Source: Porites lobata (lineage: Eukaryota; Cnidaria; Anthozoa; Scleractinia; Poritidae). From it: a stretch of DNA of 64,000 nt. The DNA is taken from contig CALNXK010000003.1 in assembly GCA_942486035.1 (NCBI GenBank), forward strand, positions 3,827,501 to 3,891,500, in the 5' to 3' direction. Under the pieces are notes generated by a model that worked only from the letters and a program-made list of their open reading frames with translations, ran no database searches and had not been told where the DNA came from. The position numbers and the translations under genes are program-made. Positions within the stretch are counted from its first letter, which is position 1. Each line of letters opens with the position of its first letter. Shown in pieces: positions 1 through 12,172 of the stretch.

Positions 1-1877
1 TTGTCCGCTGACCAGGAAAACTGACAGAACGTAACTATGCAACCGTGTAAGCCTGGTAGCTAGACCGCGGGCGCGAAGGCGAAAAATACTGATTTCATGG
101 TCTCTACTGAGGAGTGCAAGGTCTATTGCTACGAAATTTTATTTTTCTATTTCAAGATATTGGAGCAAAGACCACTTAAGAAAAAAAATCCCATTCCCAT
201 TTTATAATTGTTCATCCCATTCCCAGTGGCTAAATCCCAGTCCCAGCGAGTAAATCCCATTTTCCCAGTCCACAATAAGGCTAATCCCAGTTGTCATTTT
301 ACCCCTTCACGACCCTCCAATACCCACGAGGAGGGGAAGAGATGAGAGACTTATCTGGCCTTTGAGCTAGGATTTCGCGCTTTTATGTGCGCTGTTCTTT
401 GATGCGGGAGCGGAGATTTGGGAATCGAGGTAGCACACGGTAACCAGCCTTGATTCGCATCATGTTGGAAAACAACACTGAACACTAACGAACCTCAAAA
501 CCGTAAAAAACTTTATGGCCATCAATTTAGCCCAGTTTTCACAGGAAAAGCGACAACAAACCCAAGTTCACTTTTACGTGAGTTTAATTTATTTCTATAT
601 TTATGCCTTTTCTACGCTCTCAACCAAAATAGACTGAATTTATTCTCAAAAAAGTTTATAAATCCTTCATTTCTTATGCCCTTTTTCTTTAATAGAAATA
701 CTATGACAAGTCCGATGTCGTCGCATAATGAATGTAACACTTATCAGGGGCACACAACGAGAATATAGTTCAAAATCACTTAAACATAGCATTGTTAAAC
801 GTATTTTAGTACGGTAAATATAGGCATATTTTTAATCACCTAAAAGGTTTTCAACTGTTCGGATTTCCTAGCTAAGAAACTAGTGATCCGAAAATTATAG
901 GGATCAAAACTTACCTTTTCGAAAATTTCAGCCAGAAAAAAGGTTACAGAAAATTCTAGGTGACCTTTTAAGGATAAAAATCCGTTAAAAATGGTCAATT
1001 ATAGCATCTTTTAGATGCTCGGAAATCCTAAGAGAGGCAGGCAAGCAAAAAATTATGTAAAAAATGTTCCGAAAATTCTAGATCTCAAATCGTCTTCCGA
1101 ACAGATATCTTCCGAAAATTGACGTTGGCTGCCCCTGACTTATTATAGGAAGTTTCGTTTTAGCTAATAGCTCTTGGTCTACTAAATATCTTTCACTAAT
1201 GTTTATCTTTGTCTCTTTTCCTTTTTACATTCATTTATTTACTTCACGAGAAATACATAACTCGCATTAACCCTCACGAAACTGGGCTCTTCTTTATAGC
1301 GCTCTCTCTGCTCGCCGCGTGGGGTAGAGTTAGAAACTGGATGGGTCTGGGTTAGGGTAAAGTGAAGGCTCATAATTTATTATTTCTTTTCTTTTTCGAT
1401 TCTTTTTCCTTGTTGTCTTTTTTTTTATTTTTAAATGTGTATTGAAAATCATATTAAGCATTATTTCGGCCGCCATTTTATTAATTCAAACACGGTGGGT
1501 TCGCGAGCGGGCCGATTACGGCCGAAGTTACAGGGCGCAAACTTTGATCCATTGGCGGGAAAGCGCCAAAATTAAGCTACATGTGTGCTTTCCGCGAGGT
1601 AAAATGAATTCCTCGCAGGGCAAGGCGATGTTGTCCCAGTGATCCGTGGTTTGTTGCTGTCTTCTTCCCCTTCCTTGCTATCGCTGAATTTTAAATCGCC
1701 ATTCTCGCTCCAGCGGAGTTTCGGTGGTGAATTGTTCAGGGCGAGGATTTCCAGCAATAACTTGTTGGCACACTCAAGCACACTCAATACAAGTAAAAAC
1801 TCTTGTGTTAATCCCTTGCTCTTTATTTTCCAGAGGATAGAGCATTTGAAGTCAAACGGTGGGAGAAAAGTACATTT
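1..1877. other. Upstream intergenic DNA, no gene recognised
   Basis: AT-rich sequence with no convincing exon. Bases 190-295 hold a degenerate short-period repeat built on a motif like ATCCCAGTCCC, with several imperfect copies. The part just before 1878 is probably promoter and 5' UTR of the TPR gene. The open frame of exon 1 extends back to a stop at about 1809 and a possible acceptor (TTTTCCAG) lies near 1833, so a further upstream exon cannot be excluded. Confidence 0.5.
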
Positions 1878-2013
1878 ATGTGGAAAATAGAAAGATTTTT
1901 TTATGATCAGCCACAGATGTTCCTTGAGCCATCGGGAATATCTGACAGCGGTGCTTTCAGTCAAAGTACGTTTTCTGAACTGCAGAGCGAAGAAGATAAA
2001 GGTAATTACCGAT

Positions 2014-2054
<41 letters not shown>

Positions 2055-5000
2055 GCTGTTGTTGTTGTTGCTAGTTTAAACTACACATACTCATGTATAT
2101 CGCCGTGGCGGAGTTGTATGACACTCTGATGATTAGCCTGCGCAGCAAGCGTTTCCGCGAGGTTTAGGAGCAAAGAACGAGCAACGAGAGTCAAAGACCG
2201 CTGTTTCATTTCTCGCGCGGCCAAAACCGCTCTTTCTTTGCTCCGAAACCAAATGGAAACGCTTGCTACGCAGGCTATCTGATGATAATACGTGCAGCAT
2301 GTCTTTATGCCGGAACTGAGAAGCCAGGCAAATGAAATATTAATTAAGTTTGAGCTTTTCTAACAATCCTGTCAACAACACTACGAGATTAATTAATCAA
2401 ATTCAGCTAACTAGAATTAAGCTTAGTGACAGTTTCTGATTCGGTCTGAAGAAGCAAAATAAATTACCTTAGTTTGGTTCATGTTTCATAGTTTTTAAGG
2501 ACTGAAGACTGGTTTCAGTTCGGGTCCGAGTCTAGCCTGAGAAAACAGCCGACATTTCACGACACCACCACTGGTTTCGCCGCGAAAAGACATCTGAGAA
2601 ACAAGTGCAGAAATTCCATACTGATGACGTGTCACCATCCAATACTGGGTAGTGCTTCTGATTGGTCGTACCGCTTGGGATTTGGGAAGTTTGCTTCAAC
2701 CAATCAGGAACACTACCCAGATCTAAGTAGTGGCGGGTCATCAGTATGCCTGTGGTGGCGTCGCGAAGTGTCGGCTGTTTTCACAGCGGGCTATACCGAG
2801 GCCGGTAGTTCAGGCCGTTGAGTGCACTGACTAGTTTGCAAGAGAACTCGGTGTTTGTTTTCCTGCAACGACCGGCGGTCTTATAAATTCTTGATAAGTG
2901 AAATTCTTGTATTCTCTACCCGGATTCTCTGGAGAAGCCAAAACTGATTTATATACCTCATCATCTCATGAGATGATTTCGAAACCCATAAGGCTGACGG
3001 CTTCCGGCTTTAGTTTGTCGGTAACCCTCGTTTCATGACACAGCCAAAAAGAATCGAAAACTTTCAACGCAAATACTTTCCGCGAGTCAAAAACAACTAC
3101 AGCCATTTTCAAGTCGAAAGCACGTGTATAATATAGAAAACTTTGAATATAAATTTGTTCTTATGACCGACTGGCATACTTCAAACAGTCAAAGTAATCC
3201 TTTTTGCAACCTCTCCAGTATATTGTGTATCTTTCTCACAACAGCGACAATTTTATACTTTACTGCCACTTCCATGAGGTAAATCTTTGTTTGCCTCCAG
3301 ATTTGGGGGGTTCAGGTGACCAGCCCCCAGCCAGGATTCTTTCAAGCAAGGGAGAGAACCCTGAAAACGATGTTGCCGTTATCCTCGTCGGGAGGTTGTC
3401 AGGAGGAATCGGGAGGAAGCTCCCGGCCAGCGAAATCCAACATGGCGTCGCCCCTTGACTAACCATTCTGTGAGAGAAATAAAAGCCACTATATTTTTTG
3501 TTTCTATCATCTAAAACGGCACACAAATGATTGGAAGGGACGTATTTAACTTACACAGTCGATAAAATGATCTTCAAAGACCAAGGAAGATTTTGTCGCG
3601 TAGTTCAGTTTGGGACTTTTTCCCGCCAAAAGGGTCTTTTTGTTCCATTTTTTGACAGGCTAAGGACTGGCTGTAGCATTCGGTTTCAAGGCTCCTCCGC
3701 TCAATAGCATAGCGCTAGGGTGATCTGGGGACGTGGCTGATTTTGGCCTGGATTGGGTATAGTGAGTTAAGAGCTTCTTCCCGGGTCCCAGGTGCAGAAT
3801 AGGAAAGTGCCTCTATTCCGCAAAGCGCCCGAAAGCATTTATCTCCTGACAGATCCCCCAACATTTTTTTAGCTTTGCCGTAATTTTGGCTACGTAGATT
3901 ACTCTGAAATATTACATTCCATCACCTTAAGACTTCACTGAGTTGAACTTGAAAAAGCTATTATTTATCCCAAGAAAAGCCAGACTTACAGGAACCGTAT
4001 AACTATCGGAACAATTATGCAAGCCGGCGGTTTTATTGTTTTCAGTTCTCGTGCTAAACTTTTTTATTAATTTTTAGTTCATGCATGGGTTATATGTAAC
4101 GCTGAAACAACTAACAATGTCTTTAGATATTTTAAGCAATTTATATTCTTATTTACTTATTTTTGCCGGATCCATGGTGGTCAGGACGATCCGTGCCTCC
4201 ACCCCAACTCTTAATGGAGTCATCACGTAATATACTTTTCTATTTTACGGATTGACTCAGTGCTTTAAAAATGAAAATGCTACCTCTTAATCATCAAATA
4301 CCACTTGTATAATCAAATTTGCCTTTAACAAACTTTGCCAGGCCGGTGAAACATGTGAACGGTGAATGAAGTCAGAAGTTTGGACCCCCGTATAAAAAAA
4401 GTCCTAGATCGGCCCCTACTAATTGAGACGGTTACTTATTTACACAGAAAGTGACAAGCCTGTTGGAAGCGAAATGAGAGATGAAGGATTGGAAGGGGAG
4501 GTGAAAAGTCGGAGACGAAAAGAGGAACAAGCCGCTAAAGCTGAAAAGCTTGGAATTCAGCTCAAGTTTAACAGTGGTGACTATCTCCAGGCTATTGAAT
4601 GTCTCCAAAAGGCTTTAACGATTAGACAAGAAATAAGGGACAGAAAAGGAGAGGTTTCGGCTCGTGTAAACCTTGGATATGTGTATTCTCTTTCTGGTGA
4701 CTACGTTATAGCCAGAAAGTACATTGATAGTGCACTTGAAATAACAAAAGAAATTGGGGACAAACAAGGAGAAGCTAAGGCCTACGAAAAGCTAGGAATA
4801 TTGCATGATTTTCTTGGTGACTATCAGAGGGCTGTGGAGTATCACAAAAGAGCACTTAGACTTAGCCAAGAAACTGGGAACAAACAAGGGGAAGCTGCAG
4901 CTAATGGAAACTTAGGAAATGCGTACAATTCTCTTTGTGACTATCAAAAGGCTGTGGAGTATCACGAGAGAGCACTTAGACTTAACCAAGAAACTGGGAA

Positions 5001-7284
5001 CAAACAAGGGAAAGCTGCAGCTTATGTAAACTTAGGAAATGCGTACCAGTTTCTTGGTGACTATCAAAGGGCTGTGGGCTATCATGAGAGAGGACTTAAA
5101 CTTAACCGAGAAACTGGGAACAAGCAATGGGAAGCTGTATCTTATAGAAACTTAGGAACTGTGTACCATTTTCTTGGTGACTATCAAAAGGCTGTGGAGT
5201 ATCACGAGAGAGCACTTAGACTTAACCAAGAAACTGGGAACAAACAAGGGGAAGCTGCAGCTTATGTAAACTTAGGAAATGCGTACCATTCTCTTTGTGA
5301 CTATCAAAAGGCTGTGGAGTATCACGAGAGAGCACTTAGACTTAACCAAGAAACTGGGAAAAAACAAGGGGAAGCTGCAGCTTATGGAAACTTAGGAAAT
5401 GCGTACCATTCTCTTTGTGACTATCAAAAGGCTGTGGAGTATCACGAGAGAGCACTTAGACTTAACCAAGAAACTGGGAACAAACAAGGGGAAGCTGCAG
5501 CTTATGTAAACTTAGGAAATGCGTACTATTTTCTTGGTGACTATCAAAGGGCTGTGGGCTATCATGAGAGAGGACTTAAACTTAACCGAGAAACTGGGAA
5601 CAAACAATGGGAAGCTGTATCTTATAGAAACTTAGGAACTGCGTACCATTCTCTTGGTGACTATCAAAAGGCTGTGGAGTGTCACGAGAGAGCACTTAGA
5701 CTTAACCAAGAAACTGGGAACAAACAAGAGGAAGCTGCAGCTTATGAAAACTTAGGAACTGCGTACAATTCTCTTGGTGACTATCAAAGGGCTGTGGGCT
5801 TTCATGAGAGAGGACTTAAACTTGCCCAAGAAACTGGGAACAAACAATGGGAAGCTGTATCTTATAGAAACTTAGGAACTGCGTACCATTCTCTTGGTGA
5901 CTATCAAAAGACTGTGGAGTGTCACGAGAGAGCACTTAGACTTAACCAAGAAACTGGGAACAAACAAGAGGAAGCTCAAGCTTATGAAAACTTAGGAACT
6001 GCGTACAATTCTCTTGGTGACTATCAAAGGGCTGTGGGCTTTCATGAGAGAGGACTTAAACTTGCCCAAGAAACTGGGAACAAACAATGGGAAGCTGTAT
6101 CTTATAGAAACTTAGGAACTGTGTACCATTCTCTTGGTGACTATAAAAGGGCTGTGGAGTATCATGAGAGAGCACTTAGACTTAACCAAGAAACTGGGAA
6201 CAAACAAGGGGAAGCTGCAGCTTATGTAAACTTAGGAAATGCGTACCATTTTCTTGGTGACGATCAAAGGGTTGTGGAGTATCACGAGAGAGCACTTAGA
6301 CTTAACCAAGAAACTGGGAACAAACAAGGGGAAGCTGCAGCTTATGGAAACTTAGGAACTGCGTACCATTTTCTTGGTGACTATCAAAGGGCTGTGGAGT
6401 ATCATGAGAGAGGACTTAAACTTAACCAAGAAACTAGGAACAAAAAAGGGGAAGCTGTATCTTATAGAAACTTAGGAACTGCGTACCATTCTCTTGGTGA
6501 CTATAAAAGGGCTGTGGAGTATCATGAGAGAGCACTTAGACTTAACCAAGAAACTGGGAACAAACAAGGGGAAGCTGCAGCTTATGTAAACTTAGGAACT
6601 GCGTACCATTTTCTTGGTGACTATCAAAGGGTTGTGGAGTATCACGAGAGAGCACTTAGACTTAACCAAGAAACTGGGAACAAACAAGGGGACGCTGCAG
6701 CTTATGGAAACTTAGGAATTGCGTACCATTTTCTTGGTGACTATCAAAGGGCTGTGGAGTATCATGAGAGAGGACTGAAACTTAACCAAGAAACTGGGAA
6801 CAAACAATACGAAGCTGTATCTTATAGAAACTTAGGAAATGAGTACCATTCTTTTGGTGACTATCAAAGGGCTGTGGAGTATCATGAGAGAGCACTTAAA
6901 CTTAACCAAGAAACTGGGAACAAACAAGGGGAAGCTGCAGCTTATGTAAACTTAGGAAAAGCGTACCAGTTTCTTGGTGACTATCAAAGGGCTGTGGAGT
7001 ATCTTGAGAGAGCACTTAGACTTAACCAAGAAACTGAGAACAAACGAAGGGAAGCTTTAGTTTATGGAGAATTAGGACTTACGTACCATGCCCTTGGTCA
7101 CTATCAAAGGGCTGTTGAGTATCATGAGAGAGCACTTAAATTTGGAAAAGAAACTGGGAACAAACGCGTAAAAGCTCTAGCCTATGAAAACCTAGGAACA
7201 TCGTACATAAAGCTAGGTGACTATCAAAGGGCTGAGGACTATCTAGAGAGGGCGCGTAAAATTCGGAAAGAAACGGAGACATAA
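1878..7284 (+). CDS. Tetratricopeptide (TPR) repeat protein, TTC28-like
   Basis: Two-exon model of 986 residues: exon 1 at 1878-2001 (phase 1 end, donor GGTAATTACC) and exon 2 at 4448-7284 (acceptor TTATTTACACAG, stop TAA). The first exon encodes an acidic, Ser-rich leader (MWKIERFFYDQ...). Joining makes a GAA codon and continues into a charged stretch rich in Lys, Arg and Glu. The remainder is about 23 TPR units of exactly 40 residues, each with the pattern NLG-AY--LGDY--A-EYHERAL. TPR arrays form helical solenoids that bind other proteins; the partner is unknown and no enzymatic domain is present. The name TTC28-like reflects how such coral proteins are usually labelled and is not evidence of orthology. 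The internal repeats are nearly identical in DNA, so copy number may be variable or misassembled. The ATG at 1878 is the first in its frame after the stop near 1809, but an extra 5' exon is possible. No canonical AATAAA lies close downstream. Confidence 0.8.
2014..2070 (+). repeat. GTT/TTG trinucleotide microsatellite
   Basis: About 18 tandem TTG units with one interruption (GCT) lie immediately inside the intron after TPR exon 1. An open frame runs from exon 1 through this repeat as poly-Val, but the splice donor at 2002 and the low complexity argue that it is not coding. Confidence 0.95.
2134..2277. mobile_element. Short inverted-repeat element (MITE), TAGCCTGCG ends, 9-bp TSD
   Basis: A 144-bp element in the TPR intron. 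The left end TAGCCTGCGCAGCAAGCG is mirrored on the right as CGCTTGCTACGCAGGCTA. It is flanked by a perfect 9-bp direct repeat TCTGATGAT (2125-2133 and 2278-2286). There is no coding capacity, so it must have been mobilised in trans. The 9-bp duplication suggests a Mutator-like transposase; that family assignment is inference. Confidence 0.85.
2533..2793. mobile_element. MITE, TAGCCTGAGAAAACAGCC ends
   Basis: A 261-bp palindromic element in the TPR intron. The left end TAGCCTGAGAAAACAGCCGA pairs with a right end reading TCGGCTGTTTTC...GCTA. The flanks GTCCGAGTC and TACCGAGGC match at 6 of 9 positions, consistent with an old 9-bp duplication. A second copy of the same family lies at about 61913-62166 in the ADAMTS gene. 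The interior contains inverted copies of the motif ACTACCCAGATCT. Confidence 0.75.
2802..4447. other. Remainder of TPR intron, no feature recognised
   Basis: Unique-looking intronic sequence between the MITEs and the large TPR exon. Open frames of 60-90 codons on both strands show no family resemblance. The polypyrimidine-poor acceptor TTATTTACACAG at 4436-4447 is supported mainly by the phase match with exon 1. Confidence 0.4.
4577..7262 (+). repeat. Tandem array of 120-bp TPR-coding units
   Basis: The motif coding for [GC]DY recurs every 120 bases from 4697 to 7217 (22 units), with one more divergent unit before it at about 4579. Units between roughly 4900 and 6960 differ by only a few bases; the first two and last two are more diverged. 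Several adjacent blocks repeat as dimers (240 bp, about 5640-6120) and trimers (360 bp, about 6120-6840), indicating recent unequal exchange. Confidence 0.9.
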
Positions 7285-7906
7285 TCCATGATAATATGGG
7301 GAAGATGCCACTAAAATACTTAAGGTACAATCCATGGTAAAAATCGATAACTTTTTGAAATTTTCAACTTTTAGATGATTAAAATTGAAATTGAGAACCT
7401 TCTTTTAAATCAATTCCAGAAAGAAATGTTTTTTCTTCGGAGACGTATGAAGCGCAAAAGATTCTTCGATAAAAGTGATTGTTGACAAGTTCTGCCACAC
7501 ATGTCACAACACCTACAGTTAAATAATAATCACGCAATTCAGTGCTATTTCTAGAAATATAGTAGTTTACAGCGTCGTTTCTTTGTTTAATTGCTTGTGA
7601 ATGCTTCCTAAAAATTAAAGGGGAAAAGATCTTGTTTGTCTACTTTGGTTTTGTTTCCACATCAACACGAAAAATGACTGTTCTTCCGCCTCCAACTGGT
7701 TACAAGACCACAAAGATAGCTTTTCGTTTCGGCAGTATCTTCATTATTAACAGAAAGTACGTATCCTTTGTGTATATAAAGAGAAATCAGATGTTAAATT
7801 TACTGAGCTGTCTGGATTTCGTCTTCGTGTTTCGCGTTTTTAATTTCGTTTCGTGTCCAAGCCGCCACATGCGGTGGAAACTTTTTCCTGATGTGCCAAA
7901 AGACTA

Positions 7907-8499
7907 CAGTCGACTCCCGATAACTCGAACCTTCAAGGGAAATCGAAAAAAAAAAGGTTCGAGTTATCTGGAGTTCGAAGAAAATAGCCGAGAGTAAGGT
8001 AAAAAACAGTTTTTACTGCACAGTGAACATTTTAATCACATTTAATTGTAGAAATGTCAAGTGAAAGTGAAAAGATACTTCTAGATTATAAATCAGAACG
8101 TAACGTGTAACGTAACAAAAGATCGCCTAAATAGAGCATGCCTTTTACTTTTTTGAGAAGAAAAGGTGCTTCACGTTAGCCTGTGACAATCAACATCAGC
8201 TTCCACTTGTAAACTATACTCCTACAACGCGTCAATAGGAAATCCAAAATTTCGGACGCCAGTATACGGCTTTTTTCCCGACTTTTTTAGGGCCCAAAAC
8301 ATGGTTCGAGTTATCGAGGGTAGAATTATATAGAAAATGACCTGAGGAGAAACGAAAATTGGTTCGAGTTAGCGGGAGTTCGAGTTATCGAGGGTTCGAG
8401 TTACCGAGGGTAAAATTACAGTGAATGTATGACGGAAAACCAGGGGAAATCGATTTTGGTTCGAGTTAGCGCGAGGTTCGAGTTATCGGGGGTCGACTG
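7907..8499. mobile_element. pogo/Tigger-like non-autonomous DNA transposon
   Basis: A 593-bp element bounded by TA dinucleotides (7905-7906, 8500-8501). The left end CAGTCGACTCCCGATAACTC is mirrored by a right end reading GAGTTATCGGGGGTCGACTG. Several internal copies of GGTTCGAGTTA occur in both orientations. TA target sites and CAGT...ACTG ends with a CGATAA-type motif resemble pogo/Tigger terminal repeats. There is no transposase reading frame, and the 121-codon frame overlapping its left end is not a gene. Confidence 0.8.
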
Positions 8500-9429
8500 T
8501 ATTGTTGTTCCTAATTCTTTCGGGTACGCATCAACATTTTGAAACAGCTTTGGTGTTATAATCTGTTACAATCTTGTTACAGGCAAGATGCCGCAAAAAT
8601 TATATTTTCCTTGTTTTCTCGAAATAAAAATCGGGCCAAGTTGAGAATCGGCAACCCGTGAACCAAATTGACTGAAATTTGGCCAACTTACGACCAGATA
8701 GTTATTCGAGAAAACCCTTTCTACCAATTTTGATTTCTTTCACCGTTTTTGAGTTATAGTATTTTTTTCCACAGTTATGCTTTTGACTTGTTATCCCTAA
8801 CGTCATCTGCTTATTACAAAAGACCAAACACACTTGCCAAAAATCTGAGCCCCGTTTTTTAGTCAGACGTGTCAAGAAGCGAATGCGATCTTATCGGTTT
8901 CTTGCGTTTATCGTTTTGGACTTAGCCTGATTCTCAGACGTCCGAGGTCGTTCTCAACCCGGACTTAAATTTACAAAGATATATACTTTTGCGAAAAGCT
9001 TGTCATTTCTGAAACTCGTTAGTATTTTGGAATTTTTTAAAGAAATTGGCCGTAATCTGCAACTATTAAGCTTTTAGAAAATGTACGGTTCGTAAGGGTA
9101 ATTATTTTAGCACTATCCGCGCGAATTAAGACGGTACTTGATACCTTAAATAGAGAGGAAATTCTCCTGCTTCTATCGTGTAGACGACTAGAACGGGAAT
9201 TGAAGTTCGTAAGAAAAGAGTTCAAGATTCCTTTCAGGTGTTCACGTTCTTGAATTTGGTTTTGCTGAGGAAGCCAAGTACCCATAAAAAGCTGTATAGC
9301 ACTCAAACCGCATTGACTGAATATTGTTTAGGACTCTGCCAGGCTTCCGCTTAATCTCGTACCCAGATTTGCTTTCGTCGTAGCCGAAGGCGGGGGAGTG
9401 GCGTCAAAGTTACTGTACATGTTATGAAC

Positions 9430-10079
9430 GGTTAGCATTAGATAACATCGAGTGAAGCCAGATTGGACACCTTATGAATTTTACAGTGGAATTTTTCTAT
9501 TTCACTTTTATATTACACAGTAAAGTTGGACTTGAGTTGTTCTTCATGTAATTTTACTGAAAGAAACAATCTGACTTCAGCCGCATGCTAACCACTGTGT
9601 AATATAAAAGTGAAATACAAAAACTCCACTCTGATGCTTTGAACCCGGGTCACTTGCTTTATAGCCTACATCCATATCCACTACACCATCGAGGACTAGC
9701 TGCTTAATCCAGTAATTTTTAAAATATACATGTTCTTATATATGCCGTACCCTATTACAATATTCGATAGCTAACCGTTTTCAGTTCAGTGCTTAACCCT
9801 AATCACTACAGATCAGTGCTTAACTCTTCAATGTGTTCTCTCCACAACTGGCGGTCTGTAGTTTTGGTTTCTTCATTTATTCTAGCTTCATTCTACATTC
9901 CAATCTCGTTCCATTATAAAAAAAAAAGCGTTGTGTAAAATTCATAAGGTGTCCAATCTGGCTTCACTCGATGTTATCTAATGCTAACCTTACACAGTAA
10001 AGTTGGACTTAAGTTGTTCTTCATGTAATTTTACTGAAAGAAACAATCTGACTTCAGCCGATGTTACCTAATACTAACC
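9430..10079. mobile_element. Composite inverted-repeat element with perfect 9-bp TSD and an internal tRNA-like sequence
   Basis: The outer ends GGTTAGCATTAG... (left) and ...CTAATACTAACC (right) are inverted copies, flanked by a perfect direct repeat GTTATGAAC (9421-9429 and 10080-10088). Inside, the left 55 bp recur as an inverted copy ending at 9989, so a 560-bp unit sits within the 650-bp whole. The last 90 bp also resemble an internal segment at about 9510-9595. A further inner inverted pair around CTGTGTAATATAAAAGTG spans about 9485-9630. The layout suggests repeated nesting or a partial duplication of the element. Confidence 0.75.
9636..9700 (-). repeat. tRNA-like (Pol III promoter-like) sequence, SINE remnant
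   Basis: On the minus strand TGGTGTAGTGG (9688-9678) fits the tRNA A-box consensus, and GGTTCAAAGC (9645-9636) is close to the B-box consensus, at about tRNA spacing. A cloverleaf is not convincing, so this is probably a tRNA-derived SINE head or tRNA pseudogene carried inside the 9430-10079 element, not a functional tRNA. Confidence 0.4.
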
Positions 10080-11795
10080 GTTATGAACATGTTTTGGCTT
10101 GTGCAAATCATTTACATTTGATTTTTGCGAGGTGTTCTTATTCAAATCAGTTCATTCGTTGAATAAGTAGTTTTCCTCTCAATATGGATTCTAAAACCTT
10201 TTTATGTTTTATTAAATGCCTTTTTTAAACTTTCTCTCGGTATTAAAGAAAAGCAACTTTGGCAACTATAATATAAGGAGAAAACAAAATTATTTCGCGT
10301 AGAATAATAATTAAATTGAATTAAAAAGTTACTGCTAATGATTCTGGATTTGACTTCAGATATTTGGAATTACAAAATTTAAGCTTTAAGTTTAAGTATA
10401 CGGCAAACGTCAGATTCAAGTTGACAATTTTTAAAATAGAAAATGAGCAGATAAAAACAGCTCAAAACTATTCTTATCACACGCTACTTTCGAAATAAAT
10501 AGAGAATGCCAATTTTCAGCACTACCATCAATCAGTTCCGGACTGCCAATTCTCTTATTGCCCTTCGTGGCTTGTAACCAATGTGGCTACAGATCGGTTT
10601 AGAATCAGATTGAGGAATACATGCACTGACAATTCCATTTATAGAGGGGAGCGTAGGTTTTGAAGTTATTTTGATGTAGGGGTGCTATGTATGGTAACCA
10701 TATATCTGTCCCTGTCCATTGTAATGGAGTCTATAGTAAGTGTAATATAGTTCCGAATGTTTTTTTTTAATGAGAACCATGAAAAGAAAATCAAAAAAAT
10801 CACAGATACCTTATACGAGCAAAACAAATGACATCTTAACATAAAATATCACGTGACTTTATTGTTGTTGCCGCGCTTTTGATTTCCAGAAACGCTGTAA
10901 CAGCCACCTTGAACTTTATTTATTATTTACATTGTTAGCGTTGACTGTTCAGACAGGTTGGTATAGCAATCTCGGAATAAGATATATAAATACTGTACAC
11001 TGTTGTTTACATACTTTTGTACATAAACGGACCCACTATAACATTATAGATAAGAAGTGTCCAAAGTTCCCAGTTTGAAGAAGGGCGCCGGTTATTCAAA
11101 TAAGTCTAACTTAGACCGCGGTTTGAAGCAACAAAAGGACCTCCGGATACAAAGAAATTATATTACGTACATTTACAGCCAGTACTATATGCCTTCTTAA
11201 CTTGCTTCACAGTCAAGGAACTCCCCTAATGCAAACACCTTAGTGTCCCTAACTAGGACTTTACGATTCGACAACGGTGACGTCCATAAAAACGTCGTTG
11301 AAAAATAGACTTCGCTTCCTTTCAAACTTTTTCGCAATTATCCCAGATTATCCTGCTACTTAAAATGAGGGAACTTGGGTTGGAGCTGAAGAGAGGGGAC
11401 CGTGCCCGAGTTCAGAAAGACATGGTAGAATTTATCGCATTGCCGTTCCCGTTCTCAAGTAAAACTAAAATTTTGTCATTTCACGTCATAGTTGTGTAGG
11501 GACAGTAAAGAAATGTACAAAAAAACGCGATGCACGTGCAGAATTGTTTTGCTCAAATTCTAATGCTTTTTTAGACGTTCCCGTTGCCGTCGCCGTCGTA
11601 GTTTCGTAAGGTCGTTATTGTCCCTATTTACGGCGTGAATCCAACCAACAAGACAAAACAATTGACAAACACCGATGTAAATTTTCAATTGTATGTAAAT
11701 GTCCTATAGTAAATAGCGCTCATTGTCCGTTGCAAGGGGGGTCAAAGAAATAAAACTGTGATGTCGAGTCGGTATTGAAAAGAGATTAGTTATTT

Positions 11796-11801
11796 TTTAT
11801 T
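11796..11801 (-). other. Candidate polyadenylation signal for SIRT1
   Basis: AATAAA on the minus strand, about 370 bases past the SIRT1 stop codon. It is the first canonical hexamer I see downstream in the right orientation. It is a short motif in AT-rich DNA and could be chance. Confidence 0.35.
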
Positions 11802-12172
11802 CAATGAAAATAGCGTAGAACGCTAGTTTGTTAAATACCGGCTAAACTCTGCTCTCATTAATGACCAGCTAAGGTTTTCATCATTTGAAAGGATTAGCTG
11901 GCCAGACTGGCCCCTTTGTATCTAGAATATAATGTATATCCTAATTTTGTTCGAAAGAGCGGATCAAGATGTGCAGAGTTGCCATTTGACCGCTCTGTTA
12001 CAGTCGGGGTTCAGCGAAGAGTATTACCCCTTTAAGACTTAGTAGCCCATGAAACGGCGGTCACACAACACTCGTAAAGCCAACTAAAAAATCGATCTAT
12101 AATGGTTAATGAAAAATGTTAAATAACAGTGCAGGAGAAAGTTTTGTGGAATAAATAAAGCTTGATATAATA

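Larger units (their letters stand above)
7285..12172. other. Intergenic region between TPR gene and SIRT1
   Basis: Convergent intergenic space between the TPR gene (plus) and SIRT1 (minus). It holds two recognisable transposon insertions (7907-8499 and 9430-10079), annotated separately. No canonical polyadenylation signal is seen close to the TPR stop; an ATTAAA variant occurs near 7613. The sequence from about 10100 to 11790 shows no exon or repeat that I recognise. Short open frames such as 9037-9306 (minus) have no recognisable family. Confidence 0.5.

Noticed and set aside
2002..2129. Extension of TPR exon 1 through a poly-Val run
   Set aside because: The valines come from the GTT microsatellite; the donor at 2002 joins in phase to exon 2.
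4577..7262. Regularly spaced repeats as a CRISPR array
   Set aside because: The period is 120 bp, with no separate spacers, and every unit encodes a TPR in one open frame.
7632..7997. 121-codon frame on the plus strand
   Set aside because: Its end is the terminal repeat of the pogo-like element at 7907; codon usage and composition are not gene-like.
9037..9306. 89-codon frame on the minus strand
   Set aside because: No start context, splice signals or family resemblance; an isolated frame in AT-rich intergenic DNA next to a transposon.
9636..9700. Functional tRNA gene
   Set aside because: A- and B-box-like motifs are present, but no acceptor stem or anticodon arm pairs convincingly.
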